A DNA stretch of 64,000 nt from NCBI RefSeq assembly GCF_025567045.1, contig NZ_JAOQJK010000002.1, forward strand, positions 186,001 to 250,000, given 5' to 3'. Below the pieces are notes generated by a model. It saw only the letters and a program-made list of their open reading frames with translations. It searched no databases and was not told where the DNA came from. This document shows positions 41,975 through 50,936 of the stretch, piece after piece (position 1 is the stretch's first letter; each line of letters begins with the position of its first letter). Source of the DNA: Barnesiella propionica. Its GTDB lineage: Bacteria; Bacteroidota; Bacteroidia; Bacteroidales; Barnesiellaceae. Both the position numbers and the translations under genes were made by a program.

Positions 41975-43384
41975 ATGAGTTCAGATTATGTCACACTTTG
42001 GGACCGCTGTTTGAGCATTATAAAAGATAATGTGCAAGAGGCTAATTTTGATAAATGGTTTAAGCCGATTGTACCATTGAGTCTTGATAATAATGTATTG
42101 AATATTCAGGTGCCATCTTACTTTTTTGTCGAGAGACTGGAAGGTGCATATTTACCATTGCTTAAAAGTACGCTTTGTCGTGTATTTGGCAATGGTATAA
42201 AGCTTCGATATACCGCATTGGTTATTGAAAAGCCTAAGGCTACCGTAACTCAGGATAGCACGAATCATTCGATCCGTATTGAGCAACAGAGAAAAAAAAC
42301 TGATGCGCAGCCTTCTGTTACAGTTGCCGATCCTTTTCGGCAGCCGGAATATTGTGATCTGGACCCTCAGTTAAATCCGGTCTATACGTTCGATAGTTAT
42401 TATTCAGGCGAAAGTAATAAGCTGGCTCGTACGGCAGCCGAGTCTATAGCTTCCGATCCCGGAAATACACCTTTTAACCCTTTGTTTTTATTTGGAGAAT
42501 CGGGGGTGGGAAAAACCCATTTAATACAGGCTATCGGGATTAAAATAAAAGAAAACAATCCGCGCGCCCGTGTATTATATATATCTTCTCATCTTTTTCT
42601 GGTACAATATACCAATGCCGTGCGTAATAATACGGTAAACGATTTTATTAATTTCTATCAAAGCATCGATGTATTATTGATGGATGATATTCAGGAGTTT
42701 GCCGGAAAGCAAGGTACACAAAATACATTCTTCCATATATTTAATCATCTTCATCAAAATAAGAAACAGTTGGTACTGACCTCAGACCGTCCCCCTGTGG
42801 AACTGGACGGAATGTTGCCTCGTTTGCTGACCCGTTTTAAATGGGGATTAACGGCCAAAGTGGAACGTCCGGATTATGAACTTCGCAGGAATATCCTGAT
42901 GAATAAGGTAGTACACGACGGTCTGGCCATTCCGGAGCCGGTTATTGATTATATTGCACGTAACGTAACGGATAATGTACGTGACTTGGAAGGTATTATA
43001 GTTTCTCTTATGGCTCATGCTACTATATTTAACCGCGAGGTCGATATCGATCTGGCCGACCGGGTACTGAGTAATAGCGTGAAAATCGAGAAAAAGCAGA
43101 TAACTGCTGAGTCTATAAAAGATACGGTTTGCGGGTATTTTAATATAGAACCGCGTCTTTTGCAGGCTAAGTCAAGAAAAAGCGAAATCGTGCAAGCTCG
43201 TCATATATCTATGTTTCTGGCTAAAAAATATACCGAACTGTCATTGGCTTGTATTGGAGATGTTATAGGAAAACGCGACCATGCTACTGTATTACATGCC
43301 TGTAAGACCATCGGAGAGCGTATGGCGGTGGATAAATCTTTAAAGGCGGCACTGGGTGAAATAGAAGAACTGTTACAAAAATAG
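41975..43384 (+). CDS. dnaA: Chromosomal replication initiator DnaA
   Basis: The 469-residue protein has domain I (LWDRCLSIIKDNVQEANFDKWF), a variable linker, the AAA+ domain with Walker A (GESGVGKTHLI, Lys180) and Walker B (VLLMDDIQEF), and domain IV with the DnaA-box-binding helix-turn-helix (IGDVIGKRDHATVLHACKTI). It opens the replication origin. ATG 41975 (MSSDYVTLWDRC) is chosen; an in-frame TTG at 41927 would add 16 unconserved residues. Unlike in many bacteria, dnaN is not downstream. Confidence 0.97.
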   Translation: MSSDYVTLWDRCLSIIKDNVQEANFDKWFKPIVPLSLDNNVLNIQVPSYFFVERLEGAYLPLLKSTLCRVFGNGIKLRYTALVIEKPKATVTQDSTNHSIRIEQQRKKTDAQPSVTVADPFRQPEYCDLDPQLNPVYTFDSYYSGESNKLARTAAESIASDPGNTPFNPLFLFGESGVGKTHLIQAIGIKIKENNPRARVLYISSHLFLVQYTNAVRNNTVNDFINFYQSIDVLLMDDIQEFAGKQGTQNTFFHIFNHLHQNKKQLVLTSDRPPVELDGMLPRLLTRFKWGLTAKVERPDYELRRNILMNKVVHDGLAIPEPVIDYIARNVTDNVRDLEGIIVSLMAHATIFNREVDIDLADRVLSNSVKIEKKQITAESIKDTVCGYFNIEPRLLQAKSRKSEIVQARHISMFLAKKYTELSLACIGDVIGKRDHATVLHACKTIGERMAVDKSLKAALGEIEELLQK

Positions 43385-43398
43385 ATGATTAGCGAAAT

Positions 43399-43429
43399 AA
43401 AAAAGGAGCTTGCATAAAGCTCCTTTTTT
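43399..43429. terminator. Bidirectional terminator between dnaA and the nitroreductase
   Basis: AAAAAAGGAGCTT (43399-43411) pairs with AAGCTCCTTTTTT (43417-43429) around a 5-nt loop, between convergent genes. Confidence 0.9.
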
Positions 43430-43443
43430 ATAAATGTAATATT

Positions 43444-44187
43444 TCAGAATTCGAATCCTTGCTTTTTTATGAGGTCAAGCAGCACTTTAGAATAAATTTC
43501 GTTATTTTCTTTCGTATATCGTATATCAGTGAAAATCTGGGCGAGTGTTTCTTTTTGATTTTCAATTATATACTGTTTGTTTGCCGGATCTGATTCTTTC
43601 TCGAGGTAAAGGCGGTCTATATCATCCTTACTATAGTCTGAGTAGGTTTCGTAATGTACGATAGCTTCTAAAGGCAGACGTTCTGTTTGTTCCGGTATAT
43701 CTTCCGGGTATCCTACCGTAAGAGTGGTTATAGGTATTACATACCGGGGGAGGTTCAATATTTCCACGATTTGTGGTGCGTTGTAGGTCGTAGTTCCCAG
43801 ATAACAACATCCCAATCCTACCGCTTCGGCCGCCGTATTGAATTGTTGTGTTACGATGACTGCATCTAAAGCGGCCGTTACAAATGACTGGAAATTTTCA
43901 TATCCGGGATTAGCATTCCTGTATCTACACCATTTTATAAAACGGTTGAAATCTGCACAAAAAGTAAGAACTACAGGTGCTTGTGTGACAGTAGGTTGAT
44001 TAAAATGAGCTGGTGCCAGTTTTTTCTTGTTATCGGTATCTCGTGTTATTACGACGCTATATACCTGCATATTTCCCGTAGTAGGAGCTCTGAAGGAGAT
44101 TTCAAGAAGTTCGTTCAGTAATTCGTCACTGATGTCTCTATTGCTGTATTTGCGTATTGTTCTTCTGTTTTTTAAAGTGTCTAACAT
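43444..44187 (-). CDS. Nitroreductase family protein
   Basis: The 247-residue protein has the FMN-binding nitroreductase fold, with the N-terminal RRTIRKYSNRDISDELLNELLEISFRAPTTGNMQVYSVVI and a central GLGCCYLGTTTYNAPQIVEILNLP segment. It resembles NfsA-like NADPH-dependent oxidoreductases that reduce nitro compounds, quinones or flavins. It is a single gene, convergent with dnaA. The natural substrate is unknown; members can activate nitroimidazole drugs. Confidence 0.9.
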   Translation of the reverse strand: MLDTLKNRRTIRKYSNRDISDELLNELLEISFRAPTTGNMQVYSVVITRDTDNKKKLAPAHFNQPTVTQAPVVLTFCADFNRFIKWCRYRNANPGYENFQSFVTAALDAVIVTQQFNTAAEAVGLGCCYLGTTTYNAPQIVEILNLPRYVIPITTLTVGYPEDIPEQTERLPLEAIVHYETYSDYSKDDIDRLYLEKESDPANKQYIIENQKETLAQIFTDIRYTKENNEIYSKVLLDLIKKQGFEF

Positions 44188-44344
44188 AACTTGTTAATTA
44201 AGAATGATTGATACAAAAGTAATGATTATATGAACGAATTAAAAGAGAAAAGAAGAATATCAAATATTTTTTTTGTAAATCGCTTACGTCTGAAAATCAT
44301 TCGTATAATAAATTATGTTGTTTGTATGGTTATTGAAAAAAATA

Positions 44345-44358
44345 TTTTGGGAAACTTT
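44345..44358 (+). repeat. 14-nt direct repeat, copy 1, upstream of nrdJ
   Basis: TTTTGGGAAACTTT, followed by TTTGAT. An identical 14-mer starts at 44410, 65 nt later (about six helical turns). Possible operator half of the nrdJ promoter. Confidence 0.65.
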
Positions 44359-44409
44359 TTTGATGTATATTTAATTTAATATACTGATAATCAGGATGTG
44401 GTTTGGCGT

Positions 44410-44423
44410 TTTTGGGAAACTTT
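44410..44423 (+). repeat. 14-nt direct repeat, copy 2, adjoining the nrdJ -33 box
   Basis: TTTTGGGAAACTTT is identical to copy 1 and ends 4 nt before the -33 TTTG at 44428, a typical activator-site position. Confidence 0.65.
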
Positions 44424-44427
44424 CTTT

Positions 44428-44456
44428 TTTGATTAAAATAATGAATGATATATTTG
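44428..44456 (+). promoter_or_regulatory. Promoter of nrdJ
   Basis: TTTG (44428-44431), a 17-nt spacer and TATATTTG (44449-44456) form a clear Bacteroidetes promoter, giving a leader of about 100 nt before the GTG start. Confidence 0.7.
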
Positions 44457-44562
44457 TGTAAATAAAATGTTTTATATAAACTTGCATTGTAAATCTTATA
44501 TCAAAAATCTATTCGGAATTTTCGTCTGTTTTGATGAGTATAGTACTTAAATTTTTTTAAAA

Positions 44563-47088
44563 GTGAAATCTACAGTTTACACTTACGATGAAGCATTGGC
44601 CGCTTCATTGGAGTATTTTAAGGGCGACGAGCTGGCTGCTCGTGTATGGGTAAATAAGTACGCTCTTAAAGATTCGTATGGAAATATCTACGAAAAAACA
44701 CCCGATGACATGCATTGGCGTTTAGCCAGTGAAGTAGCTCGTATGGAGAGCAAATATCCGAATCCGTTATCGGCTCAGGAGTTGTTTGATCTTATGGCCC
44801 GGTTTAAATATATCGTGCCTCAGGGTAGTCCGATGAGCGGTATAGGTAATAATTATCAGGTAGGGTCCTTATCCAATTGTTTTGTAATAGGGTTGGACGG
44901 GGCTCCTGACTCGTACGGCGGGATTATTAAAATAGACGAAGAACAGGTACAACTGATGAAGCGTCGGGGAGGTGTAGGTCATGATCTTTCACATATTCGT
45001 CCTAAAGGCACTCCGGTGAAAAATTCTGCATTGACCTCTACCGGTTTGGTTCCTTTTATGGAGCGTTATTCCAATTCTACCCGTGAGGTGGCTCAGGATG
45101 GGCGCCGGGGGGCATTGATGCTTTCTGTATCTATAAAACACCCTGATTCGGAGGCTTTTATCGATGCTAAGATGACCGAGGGAAAAGTAACGGGTGCAAA
45201 TGTTTCCGTAAAGATACATGATGATTTCATGAAAGCTGCGATAGCAGGAGAGCCTTATACACAACAATATCCTATAGATGCGAAAGAACCGGGAACGACG
45301 AAAACTGTAGATGCCCAGGCTATCTGGAAAAAGATAGTACATAATGCCTGGAAGTCTGCAGAACCGGGCGTACTTTTCTGGGATACGATAACCCGGGAAT
45401 CTGTTCCCGACTGTTATGCCGATTTAGGATTCAAGACTGTTTCGACCAATCCCTGTGGAGAAATACCTTTGTGCCCTTATGACAGTTGCCGGTTACTGGC
45501 TGTGAACCTATATGCTTATGTAGTTAATCCGTTTACACCGGAAGCCTATTTCGATTTCGAGCTTTTCAAGAAACATATTGCTCTGGCTCAGCGTATCATG
45601 GACGATATTATCGATCTTGAAATGGAAAAGATAGATAAAATTATCGCCAAAATAGCATCGGATCCGGAGACTGCCGAAGTGAAAGAAACAGAACTTCACT
45701 TGTGGAATAAGATACGTACAAAGACGCTCAAAGGACGCAGGACCGGGGTAGGAACAACAGCCGAGGGAGATATGATAGCCGCATTGGGATTGCGGTATGG
45801 TACCGAAGAGGCAACCGATTTCTCGGAAAAGGTACATAAAATATTGGCATTGGCCGCCTACCGTTCTTCTGTAGATATGGCTCGTGAACGTGGCTCATTC
45901 GAAATATATGATGCAAAAAGGGAAGAAAATAATCCCTTTATATCCCGTTTACGCGAAGCCGATCCTGATTTATATGAGGATATGGTAAAATATGGACGCC
46001 GTAACATTGCTTGTCTGACAATTGCGCCAACGGGAACAACCAGCTTGATGACACAAACAACTTCCGGTATAGAGCCGGTATTTATGCCGGTATATCGCCG
46101 CCGCCGTAAAGTGAATCCGAATGATCCTCAGGTTCGCATCGATTTTGTGGACGAGTCGGGAGATGCCTATGAAGAATATGTGGTATATCACCATAAATTC
46201 GTTACCTGGATGGAAAATGCCGGAATAGAAGTACGTTCTGATTACAGCCAGGAAGAAATTGATAAACTGGTGGAGAAGTCTCCTTATTATAAAGCAACCT
46301 CCAATGATGTGGACTGGATGCAGAAAGTCCGTATGCAGGGACGGGTACAAAAATGGGTCGACCACTCTATTAGTGTAACGATTAACTTACCTGCCGATGT
46401 GACCGAAGAATTGGTCGGTAATCTTTATGTGGAAGCCTGGAAATCGGGATGTAAAGGATGTACGGTATACCGTGACGGTTCCCGTTCCGGTGTGCTTATT
46501 GCAGCAAAGAAAGAAGAAAAGAAACCGGTCGTTGCTCCCGAAGAGATCAAACGTCCTATTGAGCTGGAAGCAGATGTCGTACGTTTCCAGAATAATAAAG
46601 AAAAGTGGATCGCTTTCGTGGGGTTGAAAGATAACAAACCTTATGAAATATTTACCGGACTTGCCGATGACGAGGATGGTATATTTTGTCCTAAGAATGT
46701 GGTGAAGGGAAAGATCATCAAAGCTGTAGACGAGGATGGTACAAAACGTTATGACTTTCAGTTTATTAATAAGAGAGGATATAAAACAACGATTGAAGGG
46801 CTGTCCGATAAGTTCAATCCCGAGTACTGGAACTATGCCAAATTGATTTCTGGAGTGTTGAGATACGGTATGCCTATCGACCAGGTTCTCAAATTAATTT
46901 CCAGTCTGGAACTCGACAGCCAGTCTATTAATAGCTGGAAAAACGGTGTAGAGCGTGCCTTGAAAAAATATTTGCCGAACGGGACTAAGGCGAACGGTCA
47001 GACATGTCCTCATTGCGGACAGGAAACACTCGTTTATCAGGAAGGTTGTCTTATATGCACTTCATGCGGGACTTCCAAATGCGGATAA
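44563..47088 (+). CDS. nrdJ: Adenosylcobalamin-dependent (class II) ribonucleotide reductase
   Basis: The 841-residue protein carries the class II catalytic core: SLSNCFVIGLDGAPDSYGG, RRGGVGHDLSHIRP, NSALTSTGLVPFMERYSN, the NPCGEIPLCPYDSC active-site Cys/Glu motif and CLTIAPTGTTSLM. The C terminus has redox cysteines in a zinc-ribbon-like end (CPHCGQETLVYQEGCLICTS). It makes deoxyribonucleotides with a B12 radical and works with or without oxygen. The start is a GTG at 44563, since the only nearby ATG (44533) runs into a stop after eight codons. It is followed by a terminator. Confidence 0.95.
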   Translation: MKSTVYTYDEALAASLEYFKGDELAARVWVNKYALKDSYGNIYEKTPDDMHWRLASEVARMESKYPNPLSAQELFDLMARFKYIVPQGSPMSGIGNNYQVGSLSNCFVIGLDGAPDSYGGIIKIDEEQVQLMKRRGGVGHDLSHIRPKGTPVKNSALTSTGLVPFMERYSNSTREVAQDGRRGALMLSVSIKHPDSEAFIDAKMTEGKVTGANVSVKIHDDFMKAAIAGEPYTQQYPIDAKEPGTTKTVDAQAIWKKIVHNAWKSAEPGVLFWDTITRESVPDCYADLGFKTVSTNPCGEIPLCPYDSCRLLAVNLYAYVVNPFTPEAYFDFELFKKHIALAQRIMDDIIDLEMEKIDKIIAKIASDPETAEVKETELHLWNKIRTKTLKGRRTGVGTTAEGDMIAALGLRYGTEEATDFSEKVHKILALAAYRSSVDMARERGSFEIYDAKREENNPFISRLREADPDLYEDMVKYGRRNIACLTIAPTGTTSLMTQTTSGIEPVFMPVYRRRRKVNPNDPQVRIDFVDESGDAYEEYVVYHHKFVTWMENAGIEVRSDYSQEEIDKLVEKSPYYKATSNDVDWMQKVRMQGRVQKWVDHSISVTINLPADVTEELVGNLYVEAWKSGCKGCTVYRDGSRSGVLIAAKKEEKKPVVAPEEIKRPIELEADVVRFQNNKEKWIAFVGLKDNKPYEIFTGLADDEDGIFCPKNVVKGKIIKAVDEDGTKRYDFQFINKRGYKTTIEGLSDKFNPEYWNYAKLISGVLRYGMPIDQVLKLISSLELDSQSINSWKNGVERALKKYLPNGTKANGQTCPHCGQETLVYQEGCLICTSCGTSKCG

Positions 47089-47109
47089 TAAATATACCCG
47101 GATATTGAG

Positions 47110-47151
47110 TAACAAGAGCGGAACCTTATGGTACCCGCTCTTGTTATTTTA
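47110..47151 (+). terminator. Terminator of nrdJ
   Basis: TAACAAGAGCGG (47110-47121) pairs with CCGCTCTTGTTA (47135-47146), then TTTTATT; an inner GGAACC/GGTACC element sits in the loop. Confidence 0.85.
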
Positions 47152-47268
47152 TTGTATTTTCTCCGGTCGTATGAATTATAATGTTTTTTAAGTTGTGTTT
47201 TATGCCCGGATGTTGTATTTTTATATGCACATGAGTGCCTTGTCAATATAGTAAAAAACGAATAGTAT

Positions 47269-49953
47269 ATGAGAATAATTTTCAATATCGAATACAGGAC
47301 TGTATGGGGAGAAACGCTTTGCATTTCGGGGGATATACCCGGGTTGGGAAGCAGCTCTGCCGAGAGTGCCGTCGAGATGACCTGTGAAGGAGAAGGACAT
47401 TGGTCGTATATTCTGGATATTCCGGATAACCAGGGATCGTTTCGTTATCGTTATCTGGTAAAACATAACGGATATGTAAGTCAGACAGAGTGGGGGTCTT
47501 CCCGCACTTATATGCCCGAACCGGGCGTGGAGGTCAGTCATGTTTATGATTCGTGGTCGTCCATGCCATATAATAAGTCTTTTTATTCATCCGCATTTAC
47601 CGATGGTATCTTTTTGAGAGAGTTTGCCGATAAAAAGGCGGTTAAATCCTGTCGTGGGACAATTACCCTTCGTGTAGCAGCTCCTATGATTCAGGCCGAT
47701 GAAGTCCTGGCGATTACCGGAAACCTGAAAACTTTGGGAAACTGGAATATTTCTGATGCGTTATTGTTGAATGATAAGGATTTTCCTGAATGGAGTATTG
47801 TTTTAGACGCGTCGAATCTTTCCTATCCTTTCGAATATAAGTTCGTTATCCTGAAAAAAAGTTCGCGGGATATGGTTGCCTGGGAAGCCGGAGATAACCG
47901 TTATTTCAATTTGTTGCCTCCGGGAGAAAAGGAGAACCTTATACTTTCGGGATTGCGCTTTGTCAATCCTTCCAGGCCTTGGAAAGGAGCTGGTGTGGCA
48001 ATTCCGGTCTTTTCTTTACGTTCTGACGATAGTTTCGGAGTAGGAGAGTTCAGAGATCTGATGAAATTGGTAGACTGGGCCGTGGAGACCGGACAGAAGT
48101 TCGTCCAGATACTTCCTATAAACGATACAACCATGGCAGGGACATGGCAGGATTCCTACCCTTATAATGCCAACTCTACTTTTGCTTTACACCCGCAATA
48201 TATACATTTGCAAGCTGTCGGATTGCTTTCCGATAAAGCGAAAATGATCCGTTACGAGAAACTCGGCAAAGAGCTGAATTCCTTAGAAGAAATAGACTAC
48301 GAACGGGTAAATCGTGCCAAGTCGGAATATTTAAAGGATATATTCGTCGAGATAGGAGAATATACTTTGGCTCAGCCGTCTTTCCGGGATTTTTTTAAAC
48401 GAAACCGTTCCTGGCTGGTTCCTTATGCGGCGTTCTGTAGTTTACGGGACAGATTCGGTACCAGTGATTTCAGTTGCTGGGGCGAATATGCTGTTTATGA
48501 AGAAAGTAAAATTATATCGTACACAGCATCCAATAGTCCGTATTATAAAGAAGTATCTTTAGTATATTTTATTCAATACCATTTACACTTACAAATGTCC
48601 GAAGTACGGAATTATGCCCGTCAGGAAGGAGTGGTGCTGAAAGGGGATATACCTATCGGCATTAGCCGCACGAGTGTGGACGCCTGGGTGAACCCCCGCT
48701 TGTTTCATTTGGATTCACAGGCCGGTGCGCCTCCGGATGATTTTTCGGTATCAGGCCAGAACTGGGGATTTCCAACCTATAATTGGGAGGAGATGGCACG
48801 GGACGGATATGAATGGTGGAAAGCAAGATTCCGAAAAATGGCGGAATATTTCGATGCATACCGTATCGACCATATTTTGGGATTCTTCAGGATATGGGAA
48901 ATACCTTGCGATGCGGTACAAGGTTTGTTGGGGCATTTTAACCCCGCGTTGCCTTTTACCCCCTCCGACCTGCAGAATTATGGATTTGAATTCCATAAGG
49001 AGCGCCATGCTACGCCTTATATCTATGATTATTTTTTGGGGGATTTTTTCGGAGAATATACCGGTGAAGTGATTTCTTCTTATCTGGAGGACAAAGGATA
49101 CGGCCGTAAGGTCTTTAGAAATGAAGTAGATACACAGCGAAAGGTGGTGGAATTATTTTCCGGTAAAGAAGATGAAAAGAGCTTGAGGATAAAGAACGGT
49201 TTGTTAGGATTACTGGACGAGGTGTTATTCGTTGAAGATCCCGTAAAGCAGGGGTATTACCATCCTCGTATATCGGCACAATACACCTATAGCTATCGTG
49301 CTTTGTCCGATGGTGAGCGTTGGGCTTATGACAAAATGTATAATGATTTTTTCTATCATCGTCACAATGAGTTCTGGAAACAGGAAGCTATGAGAAAATT
49401 ACCTCCTCTTATTTCGTCGACCCGTATGCTGGTTTGCGGAGAAGATTTGGGAATGATACCTCATTGTGTTCCGGAAGTCATGAAAACATTACAGATATTA
49501 TCCCTTGAAATACAGCGTATGCCTAAATACCCTGAATATGAGTTCGGCGATATCTGGCATTATCCTTATTTGTCGGTATGTACGACATCTACTCATGATA
49601 TGTCTCCTATTAGGGCCTGGTGGGAAGAAGATAGAAGTAAGACGCAGCGTTTTTATAATCAGGTGCTGCATGAAGGCGGTCAGGCTCCGTTCTATTGTGA
49701 ACCCTGGGTTTGTGAAAAAATAATTTATATGCATCTTAATTCGCCTTCTATGCTGGCCATATTACCTTTACAGGACTGGTTGTCCATGGATGGTAAACTG
49801 AGGCGTGAAAATCCTCAGGAAGAGCGTATAAACGTACCTGCGAATTCTCGTCATTACTGGCGGTACCGTATGCATTTAACCTTGGAGGAGTTGCTTGAAC
49901 AAGAAGATTTTAACCGTCGGATTCGCCGTATGATAGGTGAGAGCGGACGTTAA
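47269..49953 (+). CDS. malQ: 4-alpha-glucanotransferase with two N-terminal CBM20 domains
   Basis: The 894-residue protein has two starch-binding CBM20 modules (about 1-100 and 125-235, with LGNWNISDALLLNDKDFPEW) and a GH77 catalytic domain (about 265-885). The catalytic residues are Asp534 (YRIDHILGFFR), Glu725 (CGEDLGMIP) and Asp777 (STHDMSPIRAWW). This layout is that of DPE2-like enzymes, which handle maltose and glycogen chains. It disproportionates alpha-1,4-glucans in the cytosol. No other starch or glycogen genes adjoin it in this window. Confidence 0.95.
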   Translation: MRIIFNIEYRTVWGETLCISGDIPGLGSSSAESAVEMTCEGEGHWSYILDIPDNQGSFRYRYLVKHNGYVSQTEWGSSRTYMPEPGVEVSHVYDSWSSMPYNKSFYSSAFTDGIFLREFADKKAVKSCRGTITLRVAAPMIQADEVLAITGNLKTLGNWNISDALLLNDKDFPEWSIVLDASNLSYPFEYKFVILKKSSRDMVAWEAGDNRYFNLLPPGEKENLILSGLRFVNPSRPWKGAGVAIPVFSLRSDDSFGVGEFRDLMKLVDWAVETGQKFVQILPINDTTMAGTWQDSYPYNANSTFALHPQYIHLQAVGLLSDKAKMIRYEKLGKELNSLEEIDYERVNRAKSEYLKDIFVEIGEYTLAQPSFRDFFKRNRSWLVPYAAFCSLRDRFGTSDFSCWGEYAVYEESKIISYTASNSPYYKEVSLVYFIQYHLHLQMSEVRNYARQEGVVLKGDIPIGISRTSVDAWVNPRLFHLDSQAGAPPDDFSVSGQNWGFPTYNWEEMARDGYEWWKARFRKMAEYFDAYRIDHILGFFRIWEIPCDAVQGLLGHFNPALPFTPSDLQNYGFEFHKERHATPYIYDYFLGDFFGEYTGEVISSYLEDKGYGRKVFRNEVDTQRKVVELFSGKEDEKSLRIKNGLLGLLDEVLFVEDPVKQGYYHPRISAQYTYSYRALSDGERWAYDKMYNDFFYHRHNEFWKQEAMRKLPPLISSTRMLVCGEDLGMIPHCVPEVMKTLQILSLEIQRMPKYPEYEFGDIWHYPYLSVCTTSTHDMSPIRAWWEEDRSKTQRFYNQVLHEGGQAPFYCEPWVCEKIIYMHLNSPSMLAILPLQDWLSMDGKLRRENPQEERINVPANSRHYWRYRMHLTLEELLEQEDFNRRIRRMIGESGR

Positions 49954-50936
49954 TCCGGCAGATTATTACTAAAAAGAGGGTGTGTTTTTAAATATACCCT
50001 TTTTTTGGGTGAACAGCTCAGATTCTTTTCAAGCCTTTGATATACTCCTAAGTTATGGTAACTTCAGGAATAGGTTAAAAACTAAATCAAAGTTACAATT
50101 CCCAACAGGTGCAGCTTCTTGACAGGAACGATCAGGTAAGCTTTGATGTGGAATAAGATAGAATACAATGCCAACGAATATATTTAAAGGCGGTGTTGAG
50201 AATGCCTGGGGAGTAATGGATTAGAGTGGAATATTATATTGGAGTGCAGCAGCTTTTTTACGCAGCCAGAAAAGTACGGATCGCAGCGGGAAATAATCTC
50301 TTTATGGATTTCAAGTATTTTGATTTTATTATTTAACAAAATGACGGCATTATTTATCGATGCCTTATAAGCAACGCATTCAACTGTTAGTATACTGGCA
50401 GCCTTTTTAACAGTATAGATTATATAGAAGTTAAAAATTCCGAAGGTGTTGATACAGTTTTCTTTACCACTGATTTATCTTTTCTTTTTATCGTTGTAAT
50501 GACAGGAATTTTGGTTTTATAACCTCTTCTCGGGTTTCTTTTATTCTTCTTATTACCATGTTTATTTTCGTCTGTACCATTGCATTAGTATTTGTTTTTT
50601 GCACATTTGTATACTGATCATAAGGGATCATTACATTAACATTGTCCCCGGTATAAGTTTTCTCCCGATGATCAATGTAAGTTTATAATATGTTATATTT
50701 TCTTGCCAAACCGGATAATAGATTAAATCATAATATCTATATGCATTATAGTTAGTTATGTAGTATAAAAATACGAGCAATATTTATGTATATGTATAAA
50801 TTAACGTTGTTTAATTGTAGTAAACGAAAAATCCGGCCTAAAATTTTAAAATAATACATACATTTGTCCAATTATTAGTAACCTTTTTTAACTTACTTGT
50901 TTGAAAATTGGAGAGTAACAACCAACAGTATTCAAT
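49954..50936. other. Gene-poor, probably eroded region after malQ
   Basis: Nearly 1 kb without an intact gene. Around 50160-50300 one frame reads MPTNIFKGGVENAWGVMD, a stop, then SGILYWSAAAFLRSQKSTDR; around 50390-50520 another reads TGSLFNSIDYIEVKNSEGVD then TVFFTTDLSFLF. Both look coding-like but are cut by stops, suggesting decayed genes of unknown family. A candidate terminator lies at its start. Confidence 0.5.
49977..50006 (+). terminator. Weak terminator of malQ
   Basis: AGGGTGT (49977-49983) pairs with ATACCCT (49994-50000), one G-U, followed by six further T residues. Confidence 0.6.

Larger units (their letters stand above)
44188..44562. other. Intergenic region upstream of nrdJ
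   Basis: This 375-nt AT-rich region has a 14-nt direct repeat (44345 and 44410) and a strong promoter (44428-44456). No B12-riboswitch B12-box, NrdR box or gene was recognised. Confidence 0.55.

Noticed and set aside
44188..44562. Possible B12 riboswitch upstream of the B12-dependent reductase
   Set aside because: No B12-box-like conserved core or expected GC-rich stems are present; the region is almost all A/T.
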